Source: Dinghuibacter sp035492835
GTDB taxonomy: Bacteria > Bacteroidota > Bacteroidia > Chitinophagales > Chitinophagaceae
NCBI RefSeq assembly: GCF_035492835.1
Contig: NZ_DATJIY010000182.1
Span: 1 to 50,038, forward strand
Direction of reading: 5' to 3'
Length of the DNA: 50,038 bases
Shown: piece by piece, positions 7,843 through 14,761 of the stretch
Layout: the number at the start of each line of letters is the position of its first letter
Numbering within the stretch: the first letter of the stretch is position 1
The notes under the pieces: model-generated
The model's input: the letters and a program-made list of their open reading frames with translations, nothing else
Database searches by the model: none
What the model was told of the DNA's origin: nothing
Program-made: the position numbers and the translations under genes

Positions 7843-8490
7843 TTAACGGTTAAGGTTCAGGTGCTCATCGAGGTTATTAAAATCTATTCTCGATATCTTG
7901 TTGCTTTGATCGCCACCTTTTACCATCATAGCTACGCCGAAAAGTAGATTCTTAAGGATGTCGAAGGCGGTGTTAATCACCGAATACTGGAGTTGGAAAG
8001 ATTCGTCGCTTTCAAGTTTACCTTGTGCGTACAGGTTTATGAAAAAAGTCCCGCTAAAATATAAAAGAATGGCAACAATAAACCAAAATTCCGGTATAGA
8101 GTAAAAAAATATGTGATCCGGTTTCCGGATCTGCTCGAAGAGGTAGAAAATCGAGTAAATAATCAGCAGGATCGACTCCAGGACATTCGTCAACGAATCG
8201 ACCTGCGTGCTGAAGACCGGTTTGAAAATACGCGATATCGCTATGACGAGAAAAACTGAAGAAAGGCCCAGAATGATGTACCGGAGCCGTTTACTCCGTA
8301 TAAGAATGTAAGCAAACCAGGAAAGTAGACAGTATTCTACAATGTCGAATACGTTGAAGTTCAAATAGGAGGTGTCGTGGTAGACTATGTTGTAATAAGT
8401 GTTTATCAATTCGGTCACCACGCTGTAACACAGGTACAATAAAATTACCCATATCCCCTTGCCCCTGTAGCGTTTCCAGGTTAAAAGCAA
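7843..8490 (-). CDS. Polytopic membrane protein of unknown function, first gene of the HK operon
   Basis: The 215-aa product is strongly hydrophobic with about six membrane helices (for example IWVILLYLCYSVV, VEYCLLSWFAYILI, YIILGLSSVFLVIAIS, LESILLIIYSIFYLF, FWFIVAILLYFSG). I do not recognise the family. Its lower GC than most neighbours is visible by eye. The start is uncertain: TTG at 8490 is used here, but the same frame stays open upstream for about 24 codons, mostly hydrophobic, with no ATG or GTG, so a CTG start near 8508 is possible. It leads a probable operon with the histidine kinase and regulator and could be the sensory partner of that kinase. The promoter lies at 8571-8603. Confidence 0.75.
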   Translation of the reverse strand: MLLTWKRYRGKGIWVILLYLCYSVVTELINTYYNIVYHDTSYLNFNVFDIVEYCLLSWFAYILIRSKRLRYIILGLSSVFLVIAISRIFKPVFSTQVDSLTNVLESILLIIYSIFYLFEQIRKPDHIFFYSIPEFWFIVAILLYFSGTFFINLYAQGKLESDESFQLQYSVINTAFDILKNLLFGVAMMVKGGDQSNKISRIDFNNLDEHLNLNR

Positions 8491-8546
8491 ATAGGCTATG
8501 AGTATCAGGAGTGAAACCCTGGATGTGTATCCTAAGATTTTAAGAA

Positions 8547-8592
8547 GAAGCCTGATATGTTAAATTTATACAAATATAGCATATCAGGCTTC
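8547..8592 (-). promoter_or_regulatory. 13-bp inverted repeat flanking the -7 box of the membrane protein-HK-RR operon
   Basis: The arms at 8547-8559 and 8580-8592 are perfect 13-bp complements (GAAGCCTGATATG / CATATCAGGCTTC) separated by 20 bases. On the minus strand the loop contains TATATTTG (8571-8578), an exact -7 box, and TTTG lies at 8600-8603 exactly 21 bases further upstream. One arm sits between the two promoter elements and the other just downstream of the expected start near 8567. The arm centres are 33 bp apart, about three helical turns. This is the arrangement of an operator for a dimeric regulator. A terminator for the upstream gene is the alternative, but the T-run after the stem is weak. 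Confidence 0.6.
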
Positions 8593-8625
8593 AATAACAC
8601 AAATTCCGTAAGGTAAGTGCTTATT

Positions 8626-9018
8626 TTAGAACCAGCTAGAAGTGGTAGCAGAATCGCCGTTGAAGGTGGTGATGATGTGGTCGACTACGATCCCATCGTT
8701 CATTTGAATGTTGCCGCTTTCGGTAACTGTCGTATATTTCAGAATCTGCTGACCGTCAACATCAACGGCAGCGAAGACGAGCGTGCGGACGTTGGAGCCT
8801 TCTTCATAACCGGGATGAATGCTCAGACCAGCGCAGCCAGGTTGAGCAAGGAGCTGTTCCAGGATGTCGCGGCCGATCAGGTGACCATAGGCCTGCTCAG
8901 GGTTTGCGTCGTAGTAGTTTTTGACCATTTTAGCACCGAGCTCGGCGCCGATGTTTTCACCAACAGAAGCGCTAAAAGGACGGGCAACCATCACGGGTTC
9001 TTGTACATTCTTTGTCAT
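8626..9018 (-). CDS. Small soluble protein of unknown function (130 aa)
   Basis: I do not recognise this protein. It has no signal peptide or membrane helix. The start is the ATG at 9018 (MTKNVQEPVMVARPF); the open frame extends to 9093 but the extra residues look random. The body reads as a compact alpha/beta protein with GAKMVKNYYDANPEQAYGHLIGRDILEQLL, a GCAGLSIHPGYEEGSNVRTLVFAAVDVDGQQIL sheet region, and a C-terminal DGIVVDHIITTF segment. It sits alone between the three-gene signalling operon and the candidate small transcript. The codons just after the start can pair with the leader as a 13-bp hairpin (see that entry), which hints at translational control. Confidence 0.7.
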   Translation of the reverse strand: MTKNVQEPVMVARPFSASVGENIGAELGAKMVKNYYDANPEQAYGHLIGRDILEQLLAQPGCAGLSIHPGYEEGSNVRTLVFAAVDVDGQQILKYTTVTESGNIQMNDGIVVDHIITTFNGDSATTSSWF

Positions 9019-9084
9019 GGGATTCAGTTTGTGGGTAATGAGTAATGTGCATCGAAATACCCAATAAAAACAAGAATGTACAAG
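9000..9084 (-). promoter_or_regulatory. Leader hairpin over the start region of the 130-aa gene
   Basis: Perfect 13-bp inverted arms lie at 9000-9012 and 9072-9084 (CTTGTACATTCTT / AAGAATGTACAAG), 59 bases apart. On the minus strand the first arm is in the leader and the second covers codons 3-7 of the gene whose ATG is at 9018-9016. If the transcript starts upstream of 9084, the pairing would place the start codon at the edge of a stable stem. It could equally be a DNA-level regulator site. Confidence 0.5.
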
Positions 9085-9325
9085 AGCATACACTCCAAAA
9101 TGTCTTGTTGTAGTAGTTTATAAGTGGCTGGTATACAATAGTTAAGATGGCGGATATCGGACAAAAACGAAGTTAAAACAGCGGGGTTGTACGGGACATA
9201 CACCGTAATTTTACTGTCCTAATTTCCGTAAAACATCTAAGTAAATCCACCTGAAATCTGACCGTTAAAACCCTGGAGTGTAAAAAATGTGCAAAACTGG
9301 GGTTCAGTTTTAGCAGGTCCGGGGC

Positions 9326-9358
9326 AAAAAAATAGGCCAGCTAAGAACTAGCTGGCCT
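9326..9358 (-). terminator. Rho-independent terminator, minus strand
   Basis: A perfect 10-bp stem (9334-9343 with 9349-9358, AGGCCAGCTA / TAGCTGGCCT, 5-base loop) is followed on the minus strand by A and seven T residues (9326-9333). No annotated minus-strand gene ends here, so it implies a transcript coming from the 9360-9600 region. Confidence 0.75.
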
Positions 9359-9603
9359 TGCTGGGGTAAGTTTGTTGGGCATGACTACCAACGTTTCTCC
9401 CATAGGACACGGATTAAAACGACGGGCTACCGTTCATTTGAACGGTTCGGGCTCGCCTTCAATGGGTTAGTTTGACAATTTCGGTTTCATAGAGATTGGA
9501 CACGGATCGTTCTCACAGGATTGGATAGTCGGATACGGGATTTTAACAGTGGTTTTCAAGGAACAGGATCAAAACAGTTTTTTCACTAACTTCTTCATTA
9601 CTT
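9334..9603 (-). ncRNA. Candidate small transcript, class unknown (about 270 nt)
   Basis: A -7 box TACATTTG (minus strand, 9607-9614) with TTTG 18 bases upstream predicts a start near 9603. A strong terminator ends at 9326. Between them lies no ordinary gene. Five bases after the predicted start is a 9-codon ORF, MKKLVKKLF (9598-9569 with its stop). Further short ATG frames follow, the longest encoding MGETLVVMPNKLTPARPASS just before the terminator stem. A 10-base element, GGACACGGAT on the plus strand, occurs exactly at 9405 and 9498 with looser copies at 9531 and 9560. A perfect 8-bp hairpin with a 2-base loop (ACCGTTCA/TGAACGGT) lies near 9429-9446. It could be an sRNA, or a message for very short peptides. 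Confidence 0.45.
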
Positions 9604-9606
9604 ACA

Positions 9607-9631
9607 CAAATGTAAAGGGTTTGCTAAAACG
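9607..9631 (-). promoter_or_regulatory. Promoter of the candidate minus-strand small transcript
   Basis: On the minus strand TTTG is followed 18 bases later by TACATTTG (9607-9614), matching the -33/-7 pattern seen before other genes here, although the spacer is shorter than the 21 bases found at guaB, mqnB and the HK operon. Confidence 0.5.
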
Positions 9632-9794
9632 TCAAAAGAGCAAAACCGCTCAATTTTGATAGTGAAGTTAATACGCCAAAAAATGGGAGAATTGCGGTGG
9701 GGGGATCGTAGAAATACGGGCGTGTAAATAAAATTCGATCCAATTTAAAAACGTATGCATAAGGTTTTTATTTTGCAACTCTTAAAATCATCCT

Positions 9795-10460
9795 ATGTCA
9801 GCTTCGGGGAATAATTTTATAAAGCTGGCGTTAGCAGATGACCATAGGATCTTCCGCGAGGGAATTAAGATGGCATTGGGTGGAAAGCCTCATTTGAAGA
9901 TAATATGGGAGGCTGATGACGGCAAAGACCTGATGCACAAGATGGCGATCAAGATGCCCGACGTCCTGCTGATGGATATCAGGATGCCGGAATTGGATGG
10001 AATCAGCGCTATTCAATTGATTCGCAAGGAGAATGAAGATATAAAGATCATCGTGCTGACCATGTACGATGACCAGCAGATGATTTCCAAGATGATGGAA
10101 AGCGGGGCGAATGCCTATCTCACTAAAACAACCGACCCGGACGAGATATATGAGGCGATATTGACGTGTGTTAACGACGACTTTTACTTCAACGATCTTG
10201 TAAATCAGGCAGTTTTGCTTAGATTGCAGCACAAGAAGACGGTCCGGCAGCATTATCCCAAGCAGATTCAATTCTCGGAAAAAGAGCTACAGATACTTAA
10301 ATTCCTTGGCGAAGACAAAACAACCGAGGAAATCTCTAAATTGGTGTTCCTAAGTCCCCGTACCATTGAAAGTATCCGCCAGAATATGAAAGCAAAAGTT
10401 GGGGTCAAAACAATAGCTGGCCTCATCGTTTACGGCATGAGAAACAAGTTGATAGAATAA
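9795..10460 (+). CDS. NarL/FixJ-type response regulator
   Basis: The 221-aa protein has a receiver domain with acidic residues in ALADDH (14-15), phospho-acceptor Asp61 in VLLMDIRMPELDG, Thr in VLTMYDD and Lys in YLTKTTDPDE. A LuxR-type HTH domain follows, with FSEKELQILKFLGEDKTTEEISKLVFLSPRTIESIRQNMK. It is not adjacent to a kinase on its own strand; the nearest candidate is the HisKA_3 kinase at 6986-7816 across the gap. One base separates its stop from the open frame of the next regulator, and the two are clear paralogs sharing most receiver and HTH motifs, so a local duplication is likely. Confidence 0.93.
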   Translation: MSASGNNFIKLALADDHRIFREGIKMALGGKPHLKIIWEADDGKDLMHKMAIKMPDVLLMDIRMPELDGISAIQLIRKENEDIKIIVLTMYDDQQMISKMMESGANAYLTKTTDPDEIYEAILTCVNDDFYFNDLVNQAVLLRLQHKKTVRQHYPKQIQFSEKELQILKFLGEDKTTEEISKLVFLSPRTIESIRQNMKAKVGVKTIAGLIVYGMRNKLIE

Positions 10461-10500
10461 GATGGCCGCGCCACAGCCGGCGGGCGCAATACTCTGGAAG

Positions 10501-11187
10501 ATGGAAAAGAATCAGGACCATACCTCTGAAAGCCGAATGATTAAGGTCGTGATAGCCGATGACCATGTTTTGTACAGGGCCGGTGTCAAGACTGCGTTGG
10601 CTGCCAAGCCCGACGTCCGTATCGTGGCGGAAGCAGACAATGGTGTTCAACTCGTGCACTTGCTGAAATACCAGAAACCCGACGTGGTTTTGTTGGATAT
10701 TCAAATGCCGTTGATGGACGGAATCGGGGCTTTGCAGGAGATCAAGCGCGACTTTCCGGACGTGAAAGTGGTCGTCTTGTCTATGCATGATGATAACTCC
10801 ATGATCACTAGAATGATGGAACTCGGCGCCAACGGCTATCTGACCAAGACGGCCGACCTGGAGGCGATCTATGAGGCCATCCGCAATTGTTATTATAACG
10901 ACTTCCATTTCAACGCTACCACCAATATGGCGTTGATCGACAACCTCCGCAATAAAAAACAGGCCATCCAGGAGGGCGCTTCGCCCGAGGCGAAACTCTC
11001 CGAAAAAGAGATCACGGTCCTCAAGTTGATGTGCGAAGAGCGCAGCACCCGCGAGATCGCGGATATGGTGGATGCCAGTCCCCGGACCATCGAGGCCATC
11101 CGCGACCGTATCAAGGCCAAGCTGAACATCAAGACGACGGCGGGTTTGATACTGTACGCCGTCAAGCACAACCTTTTGGAGGGATAA
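10501..11187 (+). CDS. NarL/FixJ-type response regulator, tandem paralog
   Basis: This protein has the same architecture as its upstream neighbour: a receiver with IADDH, phospho-acceptor Asp in VVLLDIQMPLMDG (residue 66 from this start), VLSMHDD and YLTKTADLE; then a LuxR HTH with LSEKEITVLKLMCEERSTREIADMVDASPRTIEAIRDRIK. Possible starts are ATG 10462 (one base after the previous stop), 10501 and 10537. The residues before MIKVVIADDH are not family-like, so 10501 or 10537 is preferred. The aminotransferase-like gene begins only 2 bases after its stop, so the regulators and the metabolic genes behind them probably share a transcript. Confidence 0.9.
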   Translation: MEKNQDHTSESRMIKVVIADDHVLYRAGVKTALAAKPDVRIVAEADNGVQLVHLLKYQKPDVVLLDIQMPLMDGIGALQEIKRDFPDVKVVVLSMHDDNSMITRMMELGANGYLTKTADLEAIYEAIRNCYYNDFHFNATTNMALIDNLRNKKQAIQEGASPEAKLSEKEITVLKLMCEERSTREIADMVDASPRTIEAIRDRIKAKLNIKTTAGLILYAVKHNLLEG

Positions 11188-11189
11188 TA

Positions 11190-11942
11190 GTGCAGCTCGT
11201 TTTCGATAACCGATTTTATCCGGCCGATACGCTCCTGGTAGGGGCTTCCAGCCGGGGGCTCCGGTATGGGGATGGGTTGTTCGAGACCATGAAGGTGCGG
11301 GACGGTGAGTTGCTGCATGCATCGTTCCATTTCGACCGTTTGTGGGACGGGCTTTCGGTGTTGGGGCTTCCGGCGCCGTTTTCGCGGCAGGGGCTGATGG
11401 ATTCGATTCTTGAATTGAGCGCTTTGAATGGACATTCCGCCTCTGCCCGGGTGCGGTTGAACGTTTTTAGGGGAGAGCCGGTCCATCACATCATCGAAAC
11501 TTTTCCTTTGTCGACCGCCCCGGCGGCGGATGGCCTGGAAATTGGCGTCTATCCTCATGGACGAAAAGCATTTGATGCTTTCTCTAACCTAAAGCATAAC
11601 AATTATCTCGTATATATCCTGGCCGCCGATTGGGCCCGGGCGCAGGGGCTGGACGAGGCGCTGGTATTAAACGCCCACGAACGAGTGGCCGACGCGGCAA
11701 CCAGTAATGTTTTTTGGGTGCGTTCGGGCGAGTTGTTTACACCGCCGTTGTCCGAGGCGGGGGTAGCCGGGGTGACCCGGCGGGTGTTGATGGAACGTTT
11801 CCCCGTGCGGGAAGCAACCGTTACTCCCCCGGCATTGCTGGAGGCGGACGAGGTATTTCTGACCAATGCGATACGCGGTGTGCGATGGGTCCGGCGTTTT
11901 GGGGAGCGGGAATACGGGCATGTCTTTAGCGCGGGTATATGA
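11190..11942 (+). CDS. pabC: Class IV PLP enzyme, aminodeoxychorismate lyase-like
   Basis: A fold-type IV PLP enzyme of 250 aa, closest by eye to 4-amino-4-deoxychorismate lyase, which releases pyruvate to give 4-aminobenzoate for folate. The SRGLRYGDGLFETMKV start and the catalytic Lys135 in FSNLKHNNYLVY are clear. The EALVLNAHERVADAATSNVFWV segment, with the PLP-binding Glu, and GVTRRVLMERF are also typical. Branched-chain or D-amino acid aminotransferases share this fold, so the exact reaction is inferred. The open frame extends back to 11031 through the regulator gene; the GTG at 11190 fits the family start (VFDNRFYPAD). It overlaps the photolyase start by ATGA. Confidence 0.8.
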   Translation: MQLVFDNRFYPADTLLVGASSRGLRYGDGLFETMKVRDGELLHASFHFDRLWDGLSVLGLPAPFSRQGLMDSILELSALNGHSASARVRLNVFRGEPVHHIIETFPLSTAPAADGLEIGVYPHGRKAFDAFSNLKHNNYLVYILAADWARAQGLDEALVLNAHERVADAATSNVFWVRSGELFTPPLSEAGVAGVTRRVLMERFPVREATVTPPALLEADEVFLTNAIRGVRWVRRFGEREYGHVFSAGI

Positions 11943-13234
11943 AAAACACGGTACACCTTTTCTGGTTCCGGCGAGACCTGAGGCTCCGGGACAATGCGGG
12001 GCTTTACCACGCCCTTCGTTCCGGCGTCCCGGTGGTGCCGGTCTTTATTTTCGACCGGAATATCCTGGACCGGCTCGAGGATGGAAGCGACGCCAGGGTA
12101 GAATTCATCTATGCCGCGCTCGAGGATATGCAGCGCACGCTGGCGGATATGGGCAGTACCCTGGACGTGTTCTATGGCCGGCCGGAAGACGCCTTCCGGC
12201 ATTGGCGCCACCGTTATGACGTACAAGCCGTTTTTGCGAACCACGACTACGAGCCCTATGCGCGGGAACGCGACAAGGGCGTGGAGGGCCTGCGGACCTA
12301 CAAGGACCAGGTGATCTTCGACCGCGAAGAAGTGCTCAAGGACGACGGCCGTCCCTATACGGTCTTTACGCCGTACAGCAAACGATGGAAGGCCCTCGTG
12401 AATGATTTTTACCTGAAACCTTATCCGTGTGAAAAATATTGGGGCGGCTTTTTCCGCCAGGCCGCCCTCCCGCTGCCGTCGCTCGGGTCGATGGGTTTTT
12501 CCGCTACCGGCAGGCCGTGGCCGCCGCGTATCCTCTCCCGTTCGCTCGTGGAGCGGTACGGCGAGACGCGGGACTTTCCCGCGCTGGAGAACGGTACGTC
12601 ACATATGGGCGTGCACCTGCGTTTTGGTACGGTATCCATACGGTTACTGGCGGGGATGGCGCTCGGACGCGGGGAGGTATACCTGAACGAGCTGATATGG
12701 CGGGACTTCTACCAGATGATCCTCTGGCATTTTCCCCACGTGGGGCGGGGCAAGGCCTTTCACCCGGCGTATGACCACATCCGTTGGCGATACAGCGAGC
12801 CCGATTTTCAACGTTGGTGTGAAGGGCGTACGGGTTATCCGTTGGTCGACGCGGGGATGCGGCAGCTCAACCAGACCGGTTATATGCACAACCGGGTCCG
12901 TATGGTGACGGCCAGCTTTTTGGCCAAACACCTGCTGATCGACTGGCGGTGGGGCGAAGCGTATTTCGCGGCGAAGCTGCTGGACTTCGACCTGGCTGCC
13001 AATAACGGCGGCTGGCAGTGGGCCGTGGGCAGCGGGAACGACGCCGCCCCATGGTTCCGGGTGTTCAACCCGACGCTACAGGCAAAGAAATTCGACAAGG
13101 ACCTTATGTATATCCGGCGGTGGGTGCCGGAACTCGATAGCCTCGACTATCCCGCGCCCATGGTAGACCACGAGGTCGCCCGCAGGCGTTGTCTCGATGA
13201 GTATACGCGGGCGGTGAAAGGGGGTGGCATGTAG
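11939..13234 (+). CDS. phrB: Deoxyribodipyrimidine photolyase (cryptochrome/photolyase family)
   Basis: A DNA photolyase that uses FADH- and light to reverse UV-induced pyrimidine dimers. The 431-aa protein starts with the antenna-binding alpha/beta domain (LFWFRRDLRLRDNAGL). It ends with the all-helical FAD domain, including LIWRDFYQMIL, DAGMRQLNQTGYMHNRVRMV and LDFDLAANNGGWQWAVGSG, the most conserved photolyase block. The length suits a class I CPD photolyase; a (6-4) or cryptochrome role cannot be excluded. It overlaps the pabC-like gene by 4 bases. Photolyases of this class often carry a folate antenna, which would make the coupling with a folate-pathway enzyme meaningful (inference). It converges with mqnD, 14 bases apart. 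Confidence 0.93.
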   Translation: MKNTVHLFWFRRDLRLRDNAGLYHALRSGVPVVPVFIFDRNILDRLEDGSDARVEFIYAALEDMQRTLADMGSTLDVFYGRPEDAFRHWRHRYDVQAVFANHDYEPYARERDKGVEGLRTYKDQVIFDREEVLKDDGRPYTVFTPYSKRWKALVNDFYLKPYPCEKYWGGFFRQAALPLPSLGSMGFSATGRPWPPRILSRSLVERYGETRDFPALENGTSHMGVHLRFGTVSIRLLAGMALGRGEVYLNELIWRDFYQMILWHFPHVGRGKAFHPAYDHIRWRYSEPDFQRWCEGRTGYPLVDAGMRQLNQTGYMHNRVRMVTASFLAKHLLIDWRWGEAYFAAKLLDFDLAANNGGWQWAVGSGNDAAPWFRVFNPTLQAKKFDKDLMYIRRWVPELDSLDYPAPMVDHEVARRRCLDEYTRAVKGGGM

Positions 13235-13248
13235 CGTTTTCCGGGCCG

Positions 13249-14103
13249 TTAGCGCACCTCGCTCACCGCCTCGGCGAAAACGGGACGGTTCAGGGTCACT
13301 TCGGGGTGTAATTGCTGATAGACCGCCAGGAGCGTTTCCACGGCCTGCTCCCCACGGGGCCCCAGTTTCCGCGAAAAATCGTTTACATACAGATCTATGT
13401 GCTGGCGCATCACCGACTCGTCCATCTCCTGGGCGTGTGATCGGATATAGGCGCTCAGTTCCGGGTAGCGCGCAAAGGACCAGTCCACGGCCCGTTGTAT
13501 CAAACCGTCGACACGCCGGACAAGATCCCGGTCGAGGGAGCGTTTGGCGACGATGCCGCCGAGCGGGATGGGGTTGTGCGTCGTCTTTTCCCAATATTCG
13601 CCCAGGTCCGCGAGCTTGACGAGCCCCTTCTGCTGATACGTAAAGCGGTTCTCGTGGATGATCACGCCCAGGTCGACGTCGCCGTCGAGCACCATGCGTT
13701 CGATGTCGGAAAACAGCACGAACTTTTTGTTCCGGGCGCCGGGATACGCCAGGGAAAACAGCATGTGGGCGGTGGTGTTTTCCCCCGGGATGGCGATTGT
13801 CAGGTTTCCGATATTTTCCGAAAGGTGAGGTATGTCGTTTTTCCCGATCAGCAAGGGACCTACGCCTTTACCCAGGGCGCCCCCGGACTGCAGGACCTCG
13901 TACTCCCCGGTGATCAGCGGTAAGACGCCATAACTGATCTTGGACAGGTCCAGCGTGCCCTCCATCGCCCAGCGATTGAGGGTTTGGACGTCTTCCAGGC
14001 GGACGTCGAATTCCAGGCCGCCGGTGTCGATATGGTGGTTGACGAGGGCGTCGAAGATAAACGTGTCGTTGGGGCAGGGGGAAAAGCCAAGCGTAAGGGT
14101 CAT
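13249..14103 (-). CDS. mqnD: 1,4-dihydroxy-6-naphthoate synthase
   Basis: MqnD converts cyclic dehypoxanthinyl futalosine to 1,4-dihydroxy-6-naphthoate in the futalosine route to menaquinone. The 284-aa protein has the family opening LGFSPCPNDTFIFDALV, then WAMEGTLDLSKISYGVLPLI, PGENTTAHMLFSLAYP and the IHENRFTYQQKGL segment containing the catalytic His region. The frame extends upstream inside mqnB to 14259; ATG 14103 is the family start and overlaps the mqnB stop by 4 bases. The pair is probably transcribed from the mqnB promoter. Confidence 0.93.
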   Translation of the reverse strand: MTLTLGFSPCPNDTFIFDALVNHHIDTGGLEFDVRLEDVQTLNRWAMEGTLDLSKISYGVLPLITGEYEVLQSGGALGKGVGPLLIGKNDIPHLSENIGNLTIAIPGENTTAHMLFSLAYPGARNKKFVLFSDIERMVLDGDVDLGVIIHENRFTYQQKGLVKLADLGEYWEKTTHNPIPLGGIVAKRSLDRDLVRRVDGLIQRAVDWSFARYPELSAYIRSHAQEMDESVMRQHIDLYVNDFSRKLGPRGEQAVETLLAVYQQLHPEVTLNRPVFAEAVSEVR

Positions 14104-14711
14104 AGTGATGCGTTTTTTAATGAGTGCGTCAACAGCGTTTTTAGTGCGGCATTCAAGTTGTCCAGCGCCAGCCCGATCCGCCAATGGCTTTTGTCGCGCT
14201 CGCCGATATAGTTGGAGATGGCGCGGAGCTGGAGGAACGGGATGTTTTCCTGAATACAAACATAGTGGAGCGCGGCGCCTTCCATGCTTTCCACGAGCGG
14301 ATCGTATCGTTCTTTGTACCAGCTTATCCGGTTGGGCCGGGTGGTGATTTCGTTAACGGAGACGCTGCGGCCGGACGGAAGGTCGGTCAGCTTCGCGGCG
14401 TATGGGTTGGGCAGCCGGCCATCATCCTTAGCGAGGCTGAGGTCCGCGAGGTTTTTAAAGCTCCCGTTTTCTTCGACACCCAGGTCGGCGATGACTTCTT
14501 CGGACACGGCGATGACGCTGCCGAGTGCATACAATGGGTCGAAACACCCGGCGATGCCGGCCTGGATCACGAGGTCGGGCCGTTTTTCGGTGATGGCCTT
14601 TTGCAGGTGGTAGGTTGCGGCCACGAGACCCACACCCGTTATGACGGTTTGGACCCCCGCGGGGGGCTCCTTCAGCTCGAAGGGGGTAGCGGCGGCCAGG
14701 AGGATGCGCAT
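14100..14711 (-). CDS. mqnB: Futalosine hydrolase
   Basis: MqnB removes hypoxanthine from futalosine in menaquinone synthesis. The 203-aa protein is a nucleoside phosphorylase-like fold: ITGVGLVAATYHLQKAI, QAGIAGCFD and the substrate-binding VESMEGAALHYVC with its key Glu, followed by QLRAISNYIGERDKSHW. The neighbouring mqnD supports the call over MTA/SAH nucleosidase. The ATG is 1 base after the predicted transcript start (see the promoter entry), so this mRNA should be nearly leaderless. Confidence 0.92.
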   Translation of the reverse strand: MRILLAAATPFELKEPPAGVQTVITGVGLVAATYHLQKAITEKRPDLVIQAGIAGCFDPLYALGSVIAVSEEVIADLGVEENGSFKNLADLSLAKDDGRLPNPYAAKLTDLPSGRSVSVNEITTRPNRISWYKERYDPLVESMEGAALHYVCIQENIPFLQLRAISNYIGERDKSHWRIGLALDNLNAALKTLLTHSLKNASL

Positions 14712-14715
14712 GTGG

Positions 14716-14748
14716 CAAAATTATCCCATCTGTCGTACCTTTGCCAAA
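14716..14748 (-). promoter_or_regulatory. mqnB promoter with near-leaderless spacing
   Basis: On the minus strand TTTG (14745-14748), a 21-base spacer and TAATTTTG (14716-14723) fit the Bacteroidota consensus exactly. The expected start at about 14712 is 1 base before the mqnB ATG. It overlaps the divergent queD promoter. Confidence 0.65.
14736..14743 (+). promoter_or_regulatory. -7 box of the queD-folE operon
   Basis: TACCTTTG on the plus strand gives a start near 14747 and a leader of about 15 nt to ATG 14762. It faces the mqnB promoter back to back, so the two operons share about 50 bases of control DNA. Confidence 0.6.
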
Positions 14749-14761
14749 ATTTTTAGGGAAG

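Larger units (their letters stand above)
9019..9794. other. 776-bp intergenic region
   Basis: No conventional gene was found here on either strand. From left to right it holds: the leader hairpin of the 130-aa gene; a low-GC stretch at 9085-9320 with nothing recognisable; the candidate minus-strand transcription unit at 9326-9631; and an AT-rich stretch before the plus-strand response regulator at 9795, including a partial -7-like TATTTTG near 9770. I saw no tRNA, tmRNA, RNase P or SRP signature. Confidence 0.6.

Noticed and set aside
9334..9603. Known structural RNA (tmRNA, RNase P, SRP) in the gap
   Set aside because: The diagnostic short motifs of these RNAs were looked for and not seen; 6S RNA could be neither confirmed nor excluded by eye.
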